Source: Serinicoccus sediminis (GTDB lineage Bacteria > Actinomycetota > Actinomycetes > Actinomycetales > Dermatophilaceae). Taken from it: DNA of 64,000 nucleotides. Every line of letters begins with the position of its first letter. Within the stretch, counting starts at the first letter, position 1. A model generated the notes under the pieces. It was not told where the DNA came from. It saw only the letters and a program-made list of their open reading frames with translations, and did not search any database. Location: assembly GCF_004153545.1 (NCBI RefSeq), contig NZ_SDVA01000013.1, positions 1 through 64,000 of the forward strand, written 5' to 3'. This document shows positions 51,641 through 60,490 of the stretch, in pieces. Both the position numbers and the translations under genes were made by a program.

Positions 51641-51747
51641 CTGACCGGGGGAGTGCTGCCCCGGCGAGGATGTGCCGGTCGGGCGTGGGGGGCTCGGCGC
51701 TGCTGACCGTGGGAGTGCTGCCCGGGCGACGGTTCGCCGGTCGGCTG
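51641..51747. repeat. Interspersed hairpin repeat, copies A and B
   Basis: Two direct copies of about 45 bases (51641-51685, 51703-51747) share CTGACCG(G/T)GGGAGTGCTGCCC and a small inverted repeat (CCGGC..GCCGG; GGCGA..TCGCC). They are 62 bases apart and lie downstream of the small membrane gene. Confidence 0.75.
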
Positions 51748-51757
51748 GACGTGGGGG

Positions 51758-52078
51758 TCACCACCGGTCTCGGCGCGTCCTGTTCTTCTCCCGTGTCTCG
51801 AGACGGGTGGGCGGCGGCCGTCGGATCAGCACGGCGAGCAGGACGAGCCCGACTGACGCGACCACGGCCAGACCGATGGCCGAGAGCGACCAGTTGGTCA
51901 GGAATCCGACGACCAGCACCACGACCGCCAGGGCCGCACAGCCCACCCCGAGCAGACGCGAGGGCGGCGTGCGGCTGCTCGCCCCGCCCGGCCTCGGCCC
52001 GAGAAGACTCTCGCCCTGCGGCTGGTCCGACGGGTGCTCCTCTCCCGGCATCATCACTCCTCGCCCCGGCTCGGGCAT
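51758..52078 (-). CDS. Small two-helix membrane protein, hypothetical
   Basis: This encodes 106 residues. A Pro/Gly-rich head (about 1-42) is followed by two membrane helices (LLGVGCAALAVVVLVVGFL, LSAIGLAVVASVGLVLLAVLI) and a basic tail. Starts at 52078 or at an ATG with GAGGAG near 52051 are both possible. It is flanked by copies of the hairpin repeat. No function is known. Confidence 0.6.
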   Translation of the reverse strand: MPEPGRGVMMPGEEHPSDQPQGESLLGPRPGGASSRTPPSRLLGVGCAALAVVVLVVGFLTNWSLSAIGLAVVASVGLVLLAVLIRRPPPTRLETREKNRTRRDRW

Positions 52079-52140
52079 CGCCCTTGGTCACGACCGTAGT
52101 TCGGGTCCGGGGCGCCGTCGACCGCAGGAACGGAGGCAGG

Positions 52141-52185
52141 TCGACCGTGGGAGTGCCGCCCCGGCGACGATCCGCCGGTCCACCG
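52141..52185. repeat. Interspersed hairpin repeat, copy C
   Basis: The third copy has TCGACCGTGGGAGTGCCGCC and the 6-bp stem CCGGCG-ACGATC-CGCCGG. It lies just past the 3' end of the ABC ATPase gene. Confidence 0.72.
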
Positions 52186-52194
52186 CCGGTCGGC

Positions 52195-52914
52195 TCAGAC
52201 CCGCCGGCCGTCGTGCAGCTCGACGACCTGGTCGGCCCGCTCGATGAGCACCGGGTCGTGGGTGGACACCACGGACGCGATGCCGCGCTCGTGGGTCAGC
52301 CGGACCAGCAGGTCCATGATCATCGCGCCGGTGTCGGAGTCCAGCTGCCCGGTCGGCTCGTCGGCGACGAGGATGTCCGGCTCGCCGACGAGGGCCCGCG
52401 CGATCCCGACGCGCTGCTGCTGGCCGCCGGACAGTTCGTACGGCCGCTGCCTGCTGTGCCGGGCCAGCCCGACGAGCTCCAGCGCCTCCTCGACCCGGCG
52501 GGCCCGCTCGCCCACCGCGGTCCGCCGTAGCCGCAGCGGCACCTCGACGTTCTCGGCCGCCGACAGCACGGGCACCAGCCCGAAGCTCTGGAAGACGTAG
52601 CCGATCCGCTCCCGGCGCACCGCCAGGACCTCCTTCTCCGGCAGCTCGGACAGCACCCTCCCGTCGTCGAGCAGCACCTGCCCGGCGTCCGGCCGGTCGA
52701 GCCCTCCCAGCAGGTTGAGCAGGGTCGTCTTGCCCGACCCGGACGGGCCGCGCACCACGGTCAGCCGCCCGGCGGGCACGTCCAGGTCGACCCCCGCGAC
52801 GGCGTGGACCTGGGTGGCGCCGCTCCCGAAGGTCCGGCGCAGCCCGGCCCCGACCAGGACCGCGCGCGGCCCCTCGACCTCCTCGTCCGTCCGGTATGCC
52901 GTCGGCTCACTCAT
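52195..52914 (-). CDS. ABC ATPase of MacB/LolD type
   Basis: This encodes 239 residues. Walker A is GPSGSGKTT, the signature is LSGGQQQRVGIARAL, Walker B is ILVADEPTGQLD and the H-loop is STHDP. It works with FtsX-type permeases to move lipids, peptides or lipoproteins by mechanotransmission. The start overlaps the end of the second ATPase gene, making four genes in one unit. Confidence 0.92.
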   Translation of the reverse strand: MSEPTAYRTDEEVEGPRAVLVGAGLRRTFGSGATQVHAVAGVDLDVPAGRLTVVRGPSGSGKTTLLNLLGGLDRPDAGQVLLDDGRVLSELPEKEVLAVRRERIGYVFQSFGLVPVLSAAENVEVPLRLRRTAVGERARRVEEALELVGLARHSRQRPYELSGGQQQRVGIARALVGEPDILVADEPTGQLDSDTGAMIMDLLVRLTHERGIASVVSTHDPVLIERADQVVELHDGRRV

Positions 52915-53998
52915 CGTCGTCCTCCTGCGTGTCGACCGCGCGCCCGGTGCGGGGCGCCGGCGTCGCGCCGCCGTCGTCCGGCGACTGCGACCCCTGCCCC
53001 GTCTGGTGCTCCTCGTCGTCCGGCCAGACCTGCACGTGGGTGTCCTCCTGCTCCAGCCGCACCCGGTCGCGCAGGCCCAGCCCCTCGACGTGCGCCTTCG
53101 GCAGCTGGATCCGCCCGGCCCGGTCGATGACGGTGTACTCCCGCGCGACCTGCCGCTGCTCGCCCGACTCGTCGGTCACGACATACCGGAGCACCTCGGT
53201 CGAGGTGCGGCCGTCGCGGATGGCGACCGTGCGGCGCACGTGGTCGGAGACGGTCGGGTCGTGGGTGACGACGAGCACGGTGGTGCCGAGGCTGCCGGCG
53301 GCCTCCCGCATGACCTCCAGCACCTGGGCGGAGGCGGCGTCGTCGAGCTCGCCGGTCGGCTCGTCCGCGAGGAGCACCGCCGGGGAGTTCGCGAGGGCGG
53401 TCGCGATCGCGACCCGCTGCTGCTGCCCGCCGGACAGCTCGGTCGGGCGCCGCGCGGCGCAGTCGGCGATGCCGAGCAGGTCGAGCAGGTCCGCGACCCG
53501 GCGGGCCCGCTCGCGCCGCCCGGAGATGACCATGGGGAGGGCGACGTTCTCGGCCGCGGTGAGGAAGGGCAGCAGGTTGCGGGAGGTCTGCTGCCAGACG
53601 AAGCCGACGGTGTGCCGCTGGTAGTCCACCCGCTGCGCGCGGCTCATGGACAGCAGGTCCACCCCCGCCACCCGGGCGCGGCCGCCGGTCGGCCGGTCGA
53701 GCCCGGAGAGGATGCCGAGCAGGGTCGACTTGCCGGAGCCGCTGGCCCCGACGAGCGCGACGACGTCGCCGGGGTCGACGACGAGGTTGAGCCCCTGGAG
53801 GGCCTGCACCTCGACCCCCTCGGTGGAGTAGATGCGCACCAGGTCCTCGCACCAGATGTCCGGGCCCTGGTGCTCGCGCACCGTCCCGAGCGCGGGACGG
53901 TCGGACGCCGTCGCGGGCGTGGCGTCGTCGTCCCCCGTCGTGGGGGCGTCGCGATCCTCCGGCGCGCGGTCGTCGTGGGTCTGAGGGGTCGTGCTCAT
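52907..53998 (-). CDS. ABC ATPase with C-terminal AbrB-like domain
   Basis: This encodes 363 residues. After a 45-residue acidic head comes a MacB-type ATPase: GASGSGKST, LSGGQQQRVAIATAL, VLLADEPTGELD and VTHDP. About 75 residues follow that look like a SpoVT/AbrB swapped-hairpin half (EYTVIDRAGRIQLPKAHVEGLGL.DRVRLE..VQVWP), then an acidic tail. Such a domain usually binds DNA as a dimer, so it may be structural here or allow feedback. ATGA overlap with the permease gene. Confidence 0.88.
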   Translation of the reverse strand: MSTTPQTHDDRAPEDRDAPTTGDDDATPATASDRPALGTVREHQGPDIWCEDLVRIYSTEGVEVQALQGLNLVVDPGDVVALVGASGSGKSTLLGILSGLDRPTGGRARVAGVDLLSMSRAQRVDYQRHTVGFVWQQTSRNLLPFLTAAENVALPMVISGRRERARRVADLLDLLGIADCAARRPTELSGGQQQRVAIATALANSPAVLLADEPTGELDDAASAQVLEVMREAAGSLGTTVLVVTHDPTVSDHVRRTVAIRDGRTSTEVLRYVVTDESGEQRQVAREYTVIDRAGRIQLPKAHVEGLGLRDRVRLEQEDTHVQVWPDDEEHQTGQGSQSPDDGGATPAPRTGRAVDTQEDDDE

Positions 53999-56799
53999 CG
54001 GTCCTCCCCGACGCGCAGGGCCTGCGCGAGGTTGGTGCGCCCGGCGAGCCAGGCGCTGGTGGTGACGGCGGTCAGGACGGTCAGGACCACCGCGCCGAGC
54101 ACGGCGGCCAGCAGCGGCAGGTCGAGGTGGAGGGCGGGCTGGGCGGTGCCGCCGGTCAGCCCGGTGAGGTCGAGGCCGCGCAGCAGCACCCACGGCACGG
54201 CGAGCCCGAGCAGCGACCCGACGACGAGCGAGGTCACCAGCAGCGGGGCGAGCTCCCAGGCCGTGAGCGCCCGGGTCTGCCCCGGGGCCAGCCCGAGGGT
54301 GCGCAGGGTCGCGAGCAGCCGAGTCCGCGCGCCGGACCCCGTGAGCTGCACCACGACCACCGCCAGGACGGTCAGCAGCGCGGAGACCGCGGTCGCCCCG
54401 ACGAACAGCTGCCGCAGCCCGGTCGTCACCGGTGCCTCGGTGAAGGTCTCCAGCCGGGACGACACCGTCGTCACCACGCCACCGGTGCCGACGACCTCCC
54501 GGACCGCCTCGGCGACCGCCTCCGGGTCGGCGCCGTCCTCGACCCCGATGAGCGTCGTCGACACGCTGGGCAAGCTCCCCCCGGCCGCGACCCACCGGTC
54601 CCCGTCGACGAGCACCCCGGCTCCGGTGACCCGCACGCCCGGGACCTCGTCGAGGTGGCCGAGCACCTCGACCTGCCCGAGGCCCGAGACGGCGACCTCG
54701 GTCGCGGCGTCGGGGACCACGTCGTCCGCCGAGCGCAGCGTCATCACCCCAGGTATGCCGTCGCCCGACCAGAACGCGGACGGCGGGCCGTCGACGAGGT
54801 CGGAGGAGGCATACACCTGCTCCACCTGCGGCTCGACCACCCAGACGCGGACGGCCTCCCGTTCACCGTCGACGACCAGGTCCTGGGTCGCGCCGCTGTC
54901 GGCGACGCCCCCGACGGCCCCGACCCCGGGGACGGCCCCGATCTCGGCGCGCAGCTCGTCGGTGAGGACGGGACCGGTGAGCCGCACCGGGGCGCCGTTC
55001 TCCTGCCATGCGGCGACCTGGGCGCCCCGGGTCACGGTCGACAGCAGCACCGCGCTGACGAGCGCGACGGCGGTGCCGAGGACGACGGCCAGGGTCGGGA
55101 CGAGGCCACCGGCCGGGTCGCGCAGGGCGCGGGCCGACCCCAGGAACGGGGTGAGCGAGGGCCGGCCGCGCAGCACCCTCGTCAGCGCGGCCAGGGGGAG
55201 GGGGTAGAGGCGCAGGGTGAGGAGGCACGCGGCGAGCGCGAGCAGCACCGGGGTGGCCGCGGCCAGCAGGTCGATGCCCGTCGCGGCAGCATCGTCCCCG
55301 CGCGCCCCGCGCCCCAGCAGCCGCCAGGTCGCGACCCCGGCCAGCGCGACGACGGCGATCTCCACCACCCAGCGCCACCGGCTCCGGCTGCGACTGGCGA
55401 GGTCCTGGCGCCGCGTCAGCAGCGAGGCGTCGTCGACCGAGACGGCCAGCGCGAGCGACGGGACGAGCGCGACCACCCCCGAGACCACCCACTGCCACCA
55501 GGGGGTCGGCCCGGGCACGAGCAGCATCGCGGCGAGGTGCCCGAGCGCGGCGGCCGGCACCCCGAGCAGCACACCCTCGGCGGCGATGAGCCGGCGCAGC
55601 TGGGCCGGGGAGGCGCCCCGGGCGAGGGTCATCGCCAGGCTCTGCTGACGCCGCTGCACCACGAGCCGGGCGCCCAGCGCCGCGACGGCCAGGGCGACCC
55701 CGAGTGGGCCGGCCGCCACGACCGCCAGCATCGAGCTGGTCGCCCGCTGCTGGCCGGCGATGCGGTCGAGGGCCTCGGTGAGGTCGGTGGTGAAGAGGGG
55801 GAGCTGGGCGGCCCGCGCATCGCCCAGCTGGTCGGCCGTGGCGAGCGGGTGCTGGGCCGCCAGGAAGCCGTTGACCTGCGCGGTCAGCGCCTCGACCTGG
55901 CCGGTGGTGCCGGTGATCGCGGAGGGGTCGACGGGGTACCAGACGCGCATCGCGACGGTGGCCGGCGGACCGGTGCTGCCGCGGTTGTCCGGGGAGAGGA
56001 AGCCGGTGAGGAACGCGGCCTCGCCCCGGTTGGGGTCGTAGAGCGTGCCCATGACCGCGGCGTTGTCGACGTGCTGCCACCGGGGGTCGTCGGGGTCGCG
56101 GGGGACGTAGGTGCCGCTGACGACGAGGTCGGTCTGCGGCACCGTGTCGCCCACCCCGAGGTGCAGCTCCTGCGCCGTCTCCTCGAGGAGCACGACCGGC
56201 ACCTCCGGGGCGTCCTCGGGCTCCTGCGGTCCGTCCGGAGGCGGCGGATCGTCCGCCGGCTCTCCCGCTCCCACCAGCGGTGACGGCCCGACGACCAGCT
56301 CGGGCCAGTCACCCTCGACGAGCTCCACGTGCTCGCGCAGGTCGGGGTCGACGGCGAGGCTGAGGGTCGCGGTGTAGTAGCCGGACTCGATGTCCGGGGT
56401 GAAGGGCACCTCCGACTGCAGCCGGGCCAGGAACTGCGGCGGGCCCAGCACGTCGCGCAGCGGTGCGGGCTGCTCGCTCCGGACCCGCTCCGCACCCTCG
56501 ACCAGGGGCGCCCACCCGTCGGCGCCGGGGTCGCCGGTCAGGTCCTCGGCGCTGCCGAAGAAGACGGTGCGCTGCCAGTCGCCGCGCAGGTCGCGCTGCG
56601 CCGCGGACAGGGCGCCGATCTCCTGCTCGAGCTGTCGGCCCTGCACGTCGACGAGGCCGCGCGGCGCCGCCGTGAGCAGCAGGGCCACCAGGCCGATGAG
56701 GAGGGCCAGGCCGACCGACACCCAGGGGTCGGCGGCGAACTGGCGCCGGGCCAGCCGGCCCGCGCCCGGGGCCCGGGGTATGCGGTGCCGCGGGCTCAC
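53995..56799 (-). CDS. FtsX-like permease
   Basis: This encodes 934 residues. One N-terminal helix is followed by a large external domain of about 320 residues. Two FtsX-type blocks follow (LAVVAAGPLGVALAVAALGARL..RGASPAQLRRLIAAEGVLLG; ALLTVLAVVVVQLTGSGARTRLLATLRTLGLAPGQTRAL) with a second external domain between. About ten membrane helices in all. GTG overlaps the TGA of the other permease. It forms a heterodimer with it by inference. Confidence 0.85.
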   Translation of the reverse strand: MSPRHRIPRAPGAGRLARRQFAADPWVSVGLALLIGLVALLLTAAPRGLVDVQGRQLEQEIGALSAAQRDLRGDWQRTVFFGSAEDLTGDPGADGWAPLVEGAERVRSEQPAPLRDVLGPPQFLARLQSEVPFTPDIESGYYTATLSLAVDPDLREHVELVEGDWPELVVGPSPLVGAGEPADDPPPPDGPQEPEDAPEVPVVLLEETAQELHLGVGDTVPQTDLVVSGTYVPRDPDDPRWQHVDNAAVMGTLYDPNRGEAAFLTGFLSPDNRGSTGPPATVAMRVWYPVDPSAITGTTGQVEALTAQVNGFLAAQHPLATADQLGDARAAQLPLFTTDLTEALDRIAGQQRATSSMLAVVAAGPLGVALAVAALGARLVVQRRQQSLAMTLARGASPAQLRRLIAAEGVLLGVPAAALGHLAAMLLVPGPTPWWQWVVSGVVALVPSLALAVSVDDASLLTRRQDLASRSRSRWRWVVEIAVVALAGVATWRLLGRGARGDDAAATGIDLLAAATPVLLALAACLLTLRLYPLPLAALTRVLRGRPSLTPFLGSARALRDPAGGLVPTLAVVLGTAVALVSAVLLSTVTRGAQVAAWQENGAPVRLTGPVLTDELRAEIGAVPGVGAVGGVADSGATQDLVVDGEREAVRVWVVEPQVEQVYASSDLVDGPPSAFWSGDGIPGVMTLRSADDVVPDAATEVAVSGLGQVEVLGHLDEVPGVRVTGAGVLVDGDRWVAAGGSLPSVSTTLIGVEDGADPEAVAEAVREVVGTGGVVTTVSSRLETFTEAPVTTGLRQLFVGATAVSALLTVLAVVVVQLTGSGARTRLLATLRTLGLAPGQTRALTAWELAPLLVTSLVVGSLLGLAVPWVLLRGLDLTGLTGGTAQPALHLDLPLLAAVLGAVVLTVLTAVTTSAWLAGRTNLAQALRVGEDR

Positions 56800-59700
56800 C
56801 GGATCTCCTCCCGGTAGCCGCGGTCCAGGGCCTGAGCCCGGACGCGCCGCGCGACCAGGAGCGTGAGGACACCGGCGCTGACCAGGGTGACGGCCAGCAG
56901 CACCGCCCACGGCAGCGCCTCCAGCCGGAGCGCCGCGGGGAGCCGGAGCCGGCCGGGGGCCGTGGTCGACGAGGCCAGCTCCGGCACCACCGCCCCGCCC
57001 ACGAGCCAGCCGGCGACCAGGCCGAAGACCGCCGCGACCAGCACCACCCCGGCCAGCTCGAGGGCGCGCGAGCGCGCCTGGGCGGCGGGCGGCATCCCCA
57101 GCGCGCGGAGCACCGCGACCTCCGCGCGGCGTGCGGAGAGCAGGGTGGCCGCCACGGCCGCGACCCCGGTCAGCGCCAGCAGGACCGCGCCGGCCGAGGC
57201 GACCCAGAAGACCAGGCGGGCCGCGCTCGTCGCGTCCGTCACCGGGACCGTCCCCGGCCCGGTGACGGCGCGCAGGTCCTCGCGGGCGGCGAGGGCCTCG
57301 ACGGCGGGCTCAGCCCCGGCGGAGGGGGCGGCCCAGACCTCGTCCGGCCAGGTGAGGCTGCGCTGCTTCTCGGCGAGGACGCGGGTCGCGACCCGGGAGT
57401 CCGCGAGGGCGGCGGTCTCGCCCTGCTGGCCGGGGAGTGCGGGCACGACCTGGGCGACCACCGCCGGCACGGTGGTGCCGACGAGGCGCAGGGCCACCGG
57501 GTCGCCGACGCCCAGGTCGGCCGCGTCGGCGGCCTGCCGGGTCAGCGCCAAGGGGACGGTGGCGGCCGGTGGATCGTCCTCGGGGGTGGTCGTCCCGGCG
57601 TCCTGCCCGAGCACCGGGGCGGCGCGGTAGGTCACGTCCGGTGCCACGGCGACCTCGAGCGGGTCCTGCCGCAGGTCTGGGACCTGCAGGTGCCAGGTGG
57701 CGGCGGTGGTGTCCACCCAGGGCGGGACGTCGACCTCGTCGGTGGTCACCTCGGGGTCGATGAACGGCAGGCCCGTGCCCCGGGAGCGCTCCACGACCTC
57801 GATCGTCGTCTCGAAGGACGGGTCCTCGACCGCCGCGGCCTCCTCGAGCAGCGGGGCGACCTGGTCACGGCTCGCCGCGGACGAGCTGCCCCACGCGTCC
57901 GTCCCCGTGAGCAGCTCCTCACCCCCGGCGGTCAGTCCGAGGTCGAGGTCGAGGGTGGTCGAGCTGTAGCCGGAGAAGAGGTCGGGCGGCACGTCCTCGG
58001 CCGTCCCCGGCGTGCTGACGGTCACCGAGCGGATCCGGTGCCCGCGCCCCTCGGGGAGCGCGAAACGCAGGTCGGCGGTCGTCCGGGCGGGGGTGGAGGT
58101 CCAGCCGCCCAGCGCCTGCGGGTCGTAGGACAGCTGCGGGCCGTCGGCCCGGACCGCCTCGGAGGTGACGGACGACGTCAGGCCGGTGGCGACATCCTCG
58201 ACCAGCAGCGTCACGCGGAGCTCGACCGGCACCGCGGCGGCGGCCACCTCGCTGTCGAGCGTCTGGCGGATCGCGGCCCGGGAGTCGTCGAGGGCGTAGA
58301 TGAAGGACCCCCCGGCCGCCTCGGTCTGCGCCGGGTCCCAGCCGACGGCGGCCAGGCCCTGGACGAGGCTCTCCTGCGTGTCCGGGAGCTGCTCGAGCCG
58401 GGCCAGCTCCCACGCGTCCGTCCCCCGCTCGACGACGAGCTCGGCGGTGATCTCGTCGGCGTCCTCGGGCACGGTGACGGCCGAGTCGGCCAGGGGCTCC
58501 CCGTCGACGCCCACCGCCCGGTCCAGCCCGGTAGGCACCAGACCACCCGGTATGCCCTGGGGCACGTTCGAGACCGCGCCGAGCCCGCCACCGGCGGTGC
58601 CGGTGGGGGCCAGGGTGAGGGGCACGTCGACGTCGCCGATGCGGGCGTCCGGGTCGGACCAGACGAGGGCTGCCGCGTCGACCTCCGGCAGCGCGGAGAG
58701 GTCCGGGGGCGGCTCGGGCACGACGCCCGGTGCGACGGTGGCGGGCGGGCGGACCAGGTCGGCCCGCAGCGGCGCGCCCTCCCGCACGGCCGCGAGGTCG
58801 TCCCGCAGCTGCGCGCTCGTGCCGGAGAAGAGCGCCGCCAGGGTGGTCGCGCCCGCGGCGAGCACGACGAGGACGACGGGCACGGCATACACCTGGAGCC
58901 GGCGGCTGACCTGCGCGGCCGCGAGGTGCTGCGCGGCGGCCCGGGCGGGCCGGGTGCCCAGCTCGAGCAGCCGGGTGAGCGGGCCCAGGAGGGCGGTGGC
59001 GAGCACGGCGCTGGCGGCGAGGAGCAGCGCCGGGGCGGCCCCGGCCACCAGGTCGGTGCCCAGGGAGCCGTCCGCGGTGCGGGTGAGCGGAGACCCCGCG
59101 CGGCGCAGCTGCCACCAGCTGAGCGCGGCCGCGCCGAGGACGAGGGTGACGGCGGCGACCGTGGTCGCGGCCCGGACCCGACCGGACCGGTCGGCCACCG
59201 CCGCGCCGCCGGAGAGGCGACGCGCCTGCAGCGCCGCGATGAGCCACAGGGTCAGGGTGATGCCGCCCAGCGTCAGGAGGGCGGCGACGACGAGCCGCCC
59301 CAGCAGCCCCTCGCCACCGGGCACGACCTGCATCGCCGCCCAGGCGGTGAGGGTGCCGAGCACGGCGCCGAGCACCGCGACGAGCACCGACTCGACCAGA
59401 CCGGTCAGCAGGACCTGCCGGCGGGAGGCCCCGCGCGCGACGAGCAGCTGGGCCTGCGGCTCCCGGGTGGCGGCCAGCAGCCGGGCCAGCTGGGTGACCG
59501 CGAGCCCGGTGACGAGCACGAGCACCGACAGCGGGATGACCCCCAGGGCCCGGGCGGTGGCGAGGTTGGTCGACGCCTGGCCGGCGGTGGGGGCGAGGTC
59601 GCCCTCGACCTGCACCCCCCGGACGGCCACCCCGTCGGCGTCCCGCAGGTCCGAGCGCAGGCTCGCGGCGCCGGTCGCGAGGACGCCGAGGTCGTCGGGG

Positions 59701-60428
59701 GTGATGCGGTCGACGTCGGGCCGCACCGGCCAGCGCACGAAGGGCGACCCCAGCTGCTGCGCCAGCGCCTCGTCCACCACGAGCGGACCGAGGACGGCCC
59801 CGTCGTCGGCCGCCCCGGCGCGGACCAGCTCGTCGCCGAACCAGAAGGCGTCGGCGGGGTCGACCGGCTGCCAGAGCGCGGTGACCTCGACGGTGCGGTC
59901 GTCCACGGTGAGGGTGTCGCCGACCGACACGTCCAGCGCCCGCGCGGCCCCGACGTGCAGGGCGCCCGGCGCCGCGGCGTCCTCGCCGCCACCCTCGTCC
60001 CCCACGGGCCAGGTCCCCTCCAGGACCGTGACCAGGTCGCCGGGTGCCTCACCCGGCGCCAGCTCCGGGCCGCCGACGAGCACGAGCTCGCCGTCCACCT
60101 CCGCGCCGTCGACGGCGGCCGGGCGTGGCTCGGTCACCACGAGCCGGCCGACGGTGACCGGGGCAGGGGCGAAGGCCTGCGTGATGGTGCGCCGCGCCTG
60201 CTCGTCCTGGCGCCCCGGGTTCTCGGCGAGCCGGGTCTGCACCTGCACCCCGGTCTCGGTGGGCTCGCCCTCGGTCAGCGCGCCGCGGGCGGCGGTGCTG
60301 GCCGCGGCGGCGGAGTAGCCGACCGTCCCCGCGATGATCGCCGTCGTGACGGTCACGAGCGCGAGCAGCGTGAGCACCAGCCCCAGGGAGGACCGTGCCC
60401 GCGCCCTCGCGAAGCTCGCCCACGTCAT
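56796..60428 (-). CDS. Large FtsX-like permease
   Basis: This encodes 1210 residues. It begins ARARSSLGLVLTLLALVTVTTAII, with a long external domain. FtsX blocks are visible at LARLLAATREPQAQLLVARGASRRQVLLTGLVESVLV and near the C-terminus (LLSARRAEVAVLRALGMPPAAQARSRALELAG). The outside loops are unusually large. It is the first gene of the four-gene ABC system, with a leaderless -10 box. The cargo is unknown. Confidence 0.85.
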   Translation of the reverse strand: MTWASFARARARSSLGLVLTLLALVTVTTAIIAGTVGYSAAAASTAARGALTEGEPTETGVQVQTRLAENPGRQDEQARRTITQAFAPAPVTVGRLVVTEPRPAAVDGAEVDGELVLVGGPELAPGEAPGDLVTVLEGTWPVGDEGGGEDAAAPGALHVGAARALDVSVGDTLTVDDRTVEVTALWQPVDPADAFWFGDELVRAGAADDGAVLGPLVVDEALAQQLGSPFVRWPVRPDVDRITPDDLGVLATGAASLRSDLRDADGVAVRGVQVEGDLAPTAGQASTNLATARALGVIPLSVLVLVTGLAVTQLARLLAATREPQAQLLVARGASRRQVLLTGLVESVLVAVLGAVLGTLTAWAAMQVVPGGEGLLGRLVVAALLTLGGITLTLWLIAALQARRLSGGAAVADRSGRVRAATTVAAVTLVLGAAALSWWQLRRAGSPLTRTADGSLGTDLVAGAAPALLLAASAVLATALLGPLTRLLELGTRPARAAAQHLAAAQVSRRLQVYAVPVVLVVLAAGATTLAALFSGTSAQLRDDLAAVREGAPLRADLVRPPATVAPGVVPEPPPDLSALPEVDAAALVWSDPDARIGDVDVPLTLAPTGTAGGGLGAVSNVPQGIPGGLVPTGLDRAVGVDGEPLADSAVTVPEDADEITAELVVERGTDAWELARLEQLPDTQESLVQGLAAVGWDPAQTEAAGGSFIYALDDSRAAIRQTLDSEVAAAAVPVELRVTLLVEDVATGLTSSVTSEAVRADGPQLSYDPQALGGWTSTPARTTADLRFALPEGRGHRIRSVTVSTPGTAEDVPPDLFSGYSSTTLDLDLGLTAGGEELLTGTDAWGSSSAASRDQVAPLLEEAAAVEDPSFETTIEVVERSRGTGLPFIDPEVTTDEVDVPPWVDTTAATWHLQVPDLRQDPLEVAVAPDVTYRAAPVLGQDAGTTTPEDDPPAATVPLALTRQAADAADLGVGDPVALRLVGTTVPAVVAQVVPALPGQQGETAALADSRVATRVLAEKQRSLTWPDEVWAAPSAGAEPAVEALAAREDLRAVTGPGTVPVTDATSAARLVFWVASAGAVLLALTGVAAVAATLLSARRAEVAVLRALGMPPAAQARSRALELAGVVLVAAVFGLVAGWLVGGAVVPELASSTTAPGRLRLPAALRLEALPWAVLLAVTLVSAGVLTLLVARRVRAQALDRGYREEIR

Positions 60429-60436
60429 ACCCGTGG

Positions 60437-60442
60437 ACCCTA
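60437..60442 (-). promoter_or_regulatory. Leaderless -10 box (TAGGGT) of FtsX/ABC operon
   Basis: The minus-strand hexamer ends eight bases before ATG 60428. Confidence 0.55.
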
Positions 60443-60467
60443 GGCGGCCACGCGAGGACGACCTACA

Positions 60468-60487
60468 CCGGCCGTCATGTCGGCCGG
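60468..60487 (-). terminator. Terminator hairpin after paaK
   Basis: CCGGCCG pairs with CGGCCGG around a 6-base loop, just after the paaK stop and before the FtsX promoter. Confidence 0.6.
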
Positions 60488-60490
60488 GGG

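Noticed and set aside
57690-60443. A 917-codon open frame opposite the large FtsX-like gene
   Set aside because: No domain or natural composition; it mirrors the codon bias of the minus-strand gene.
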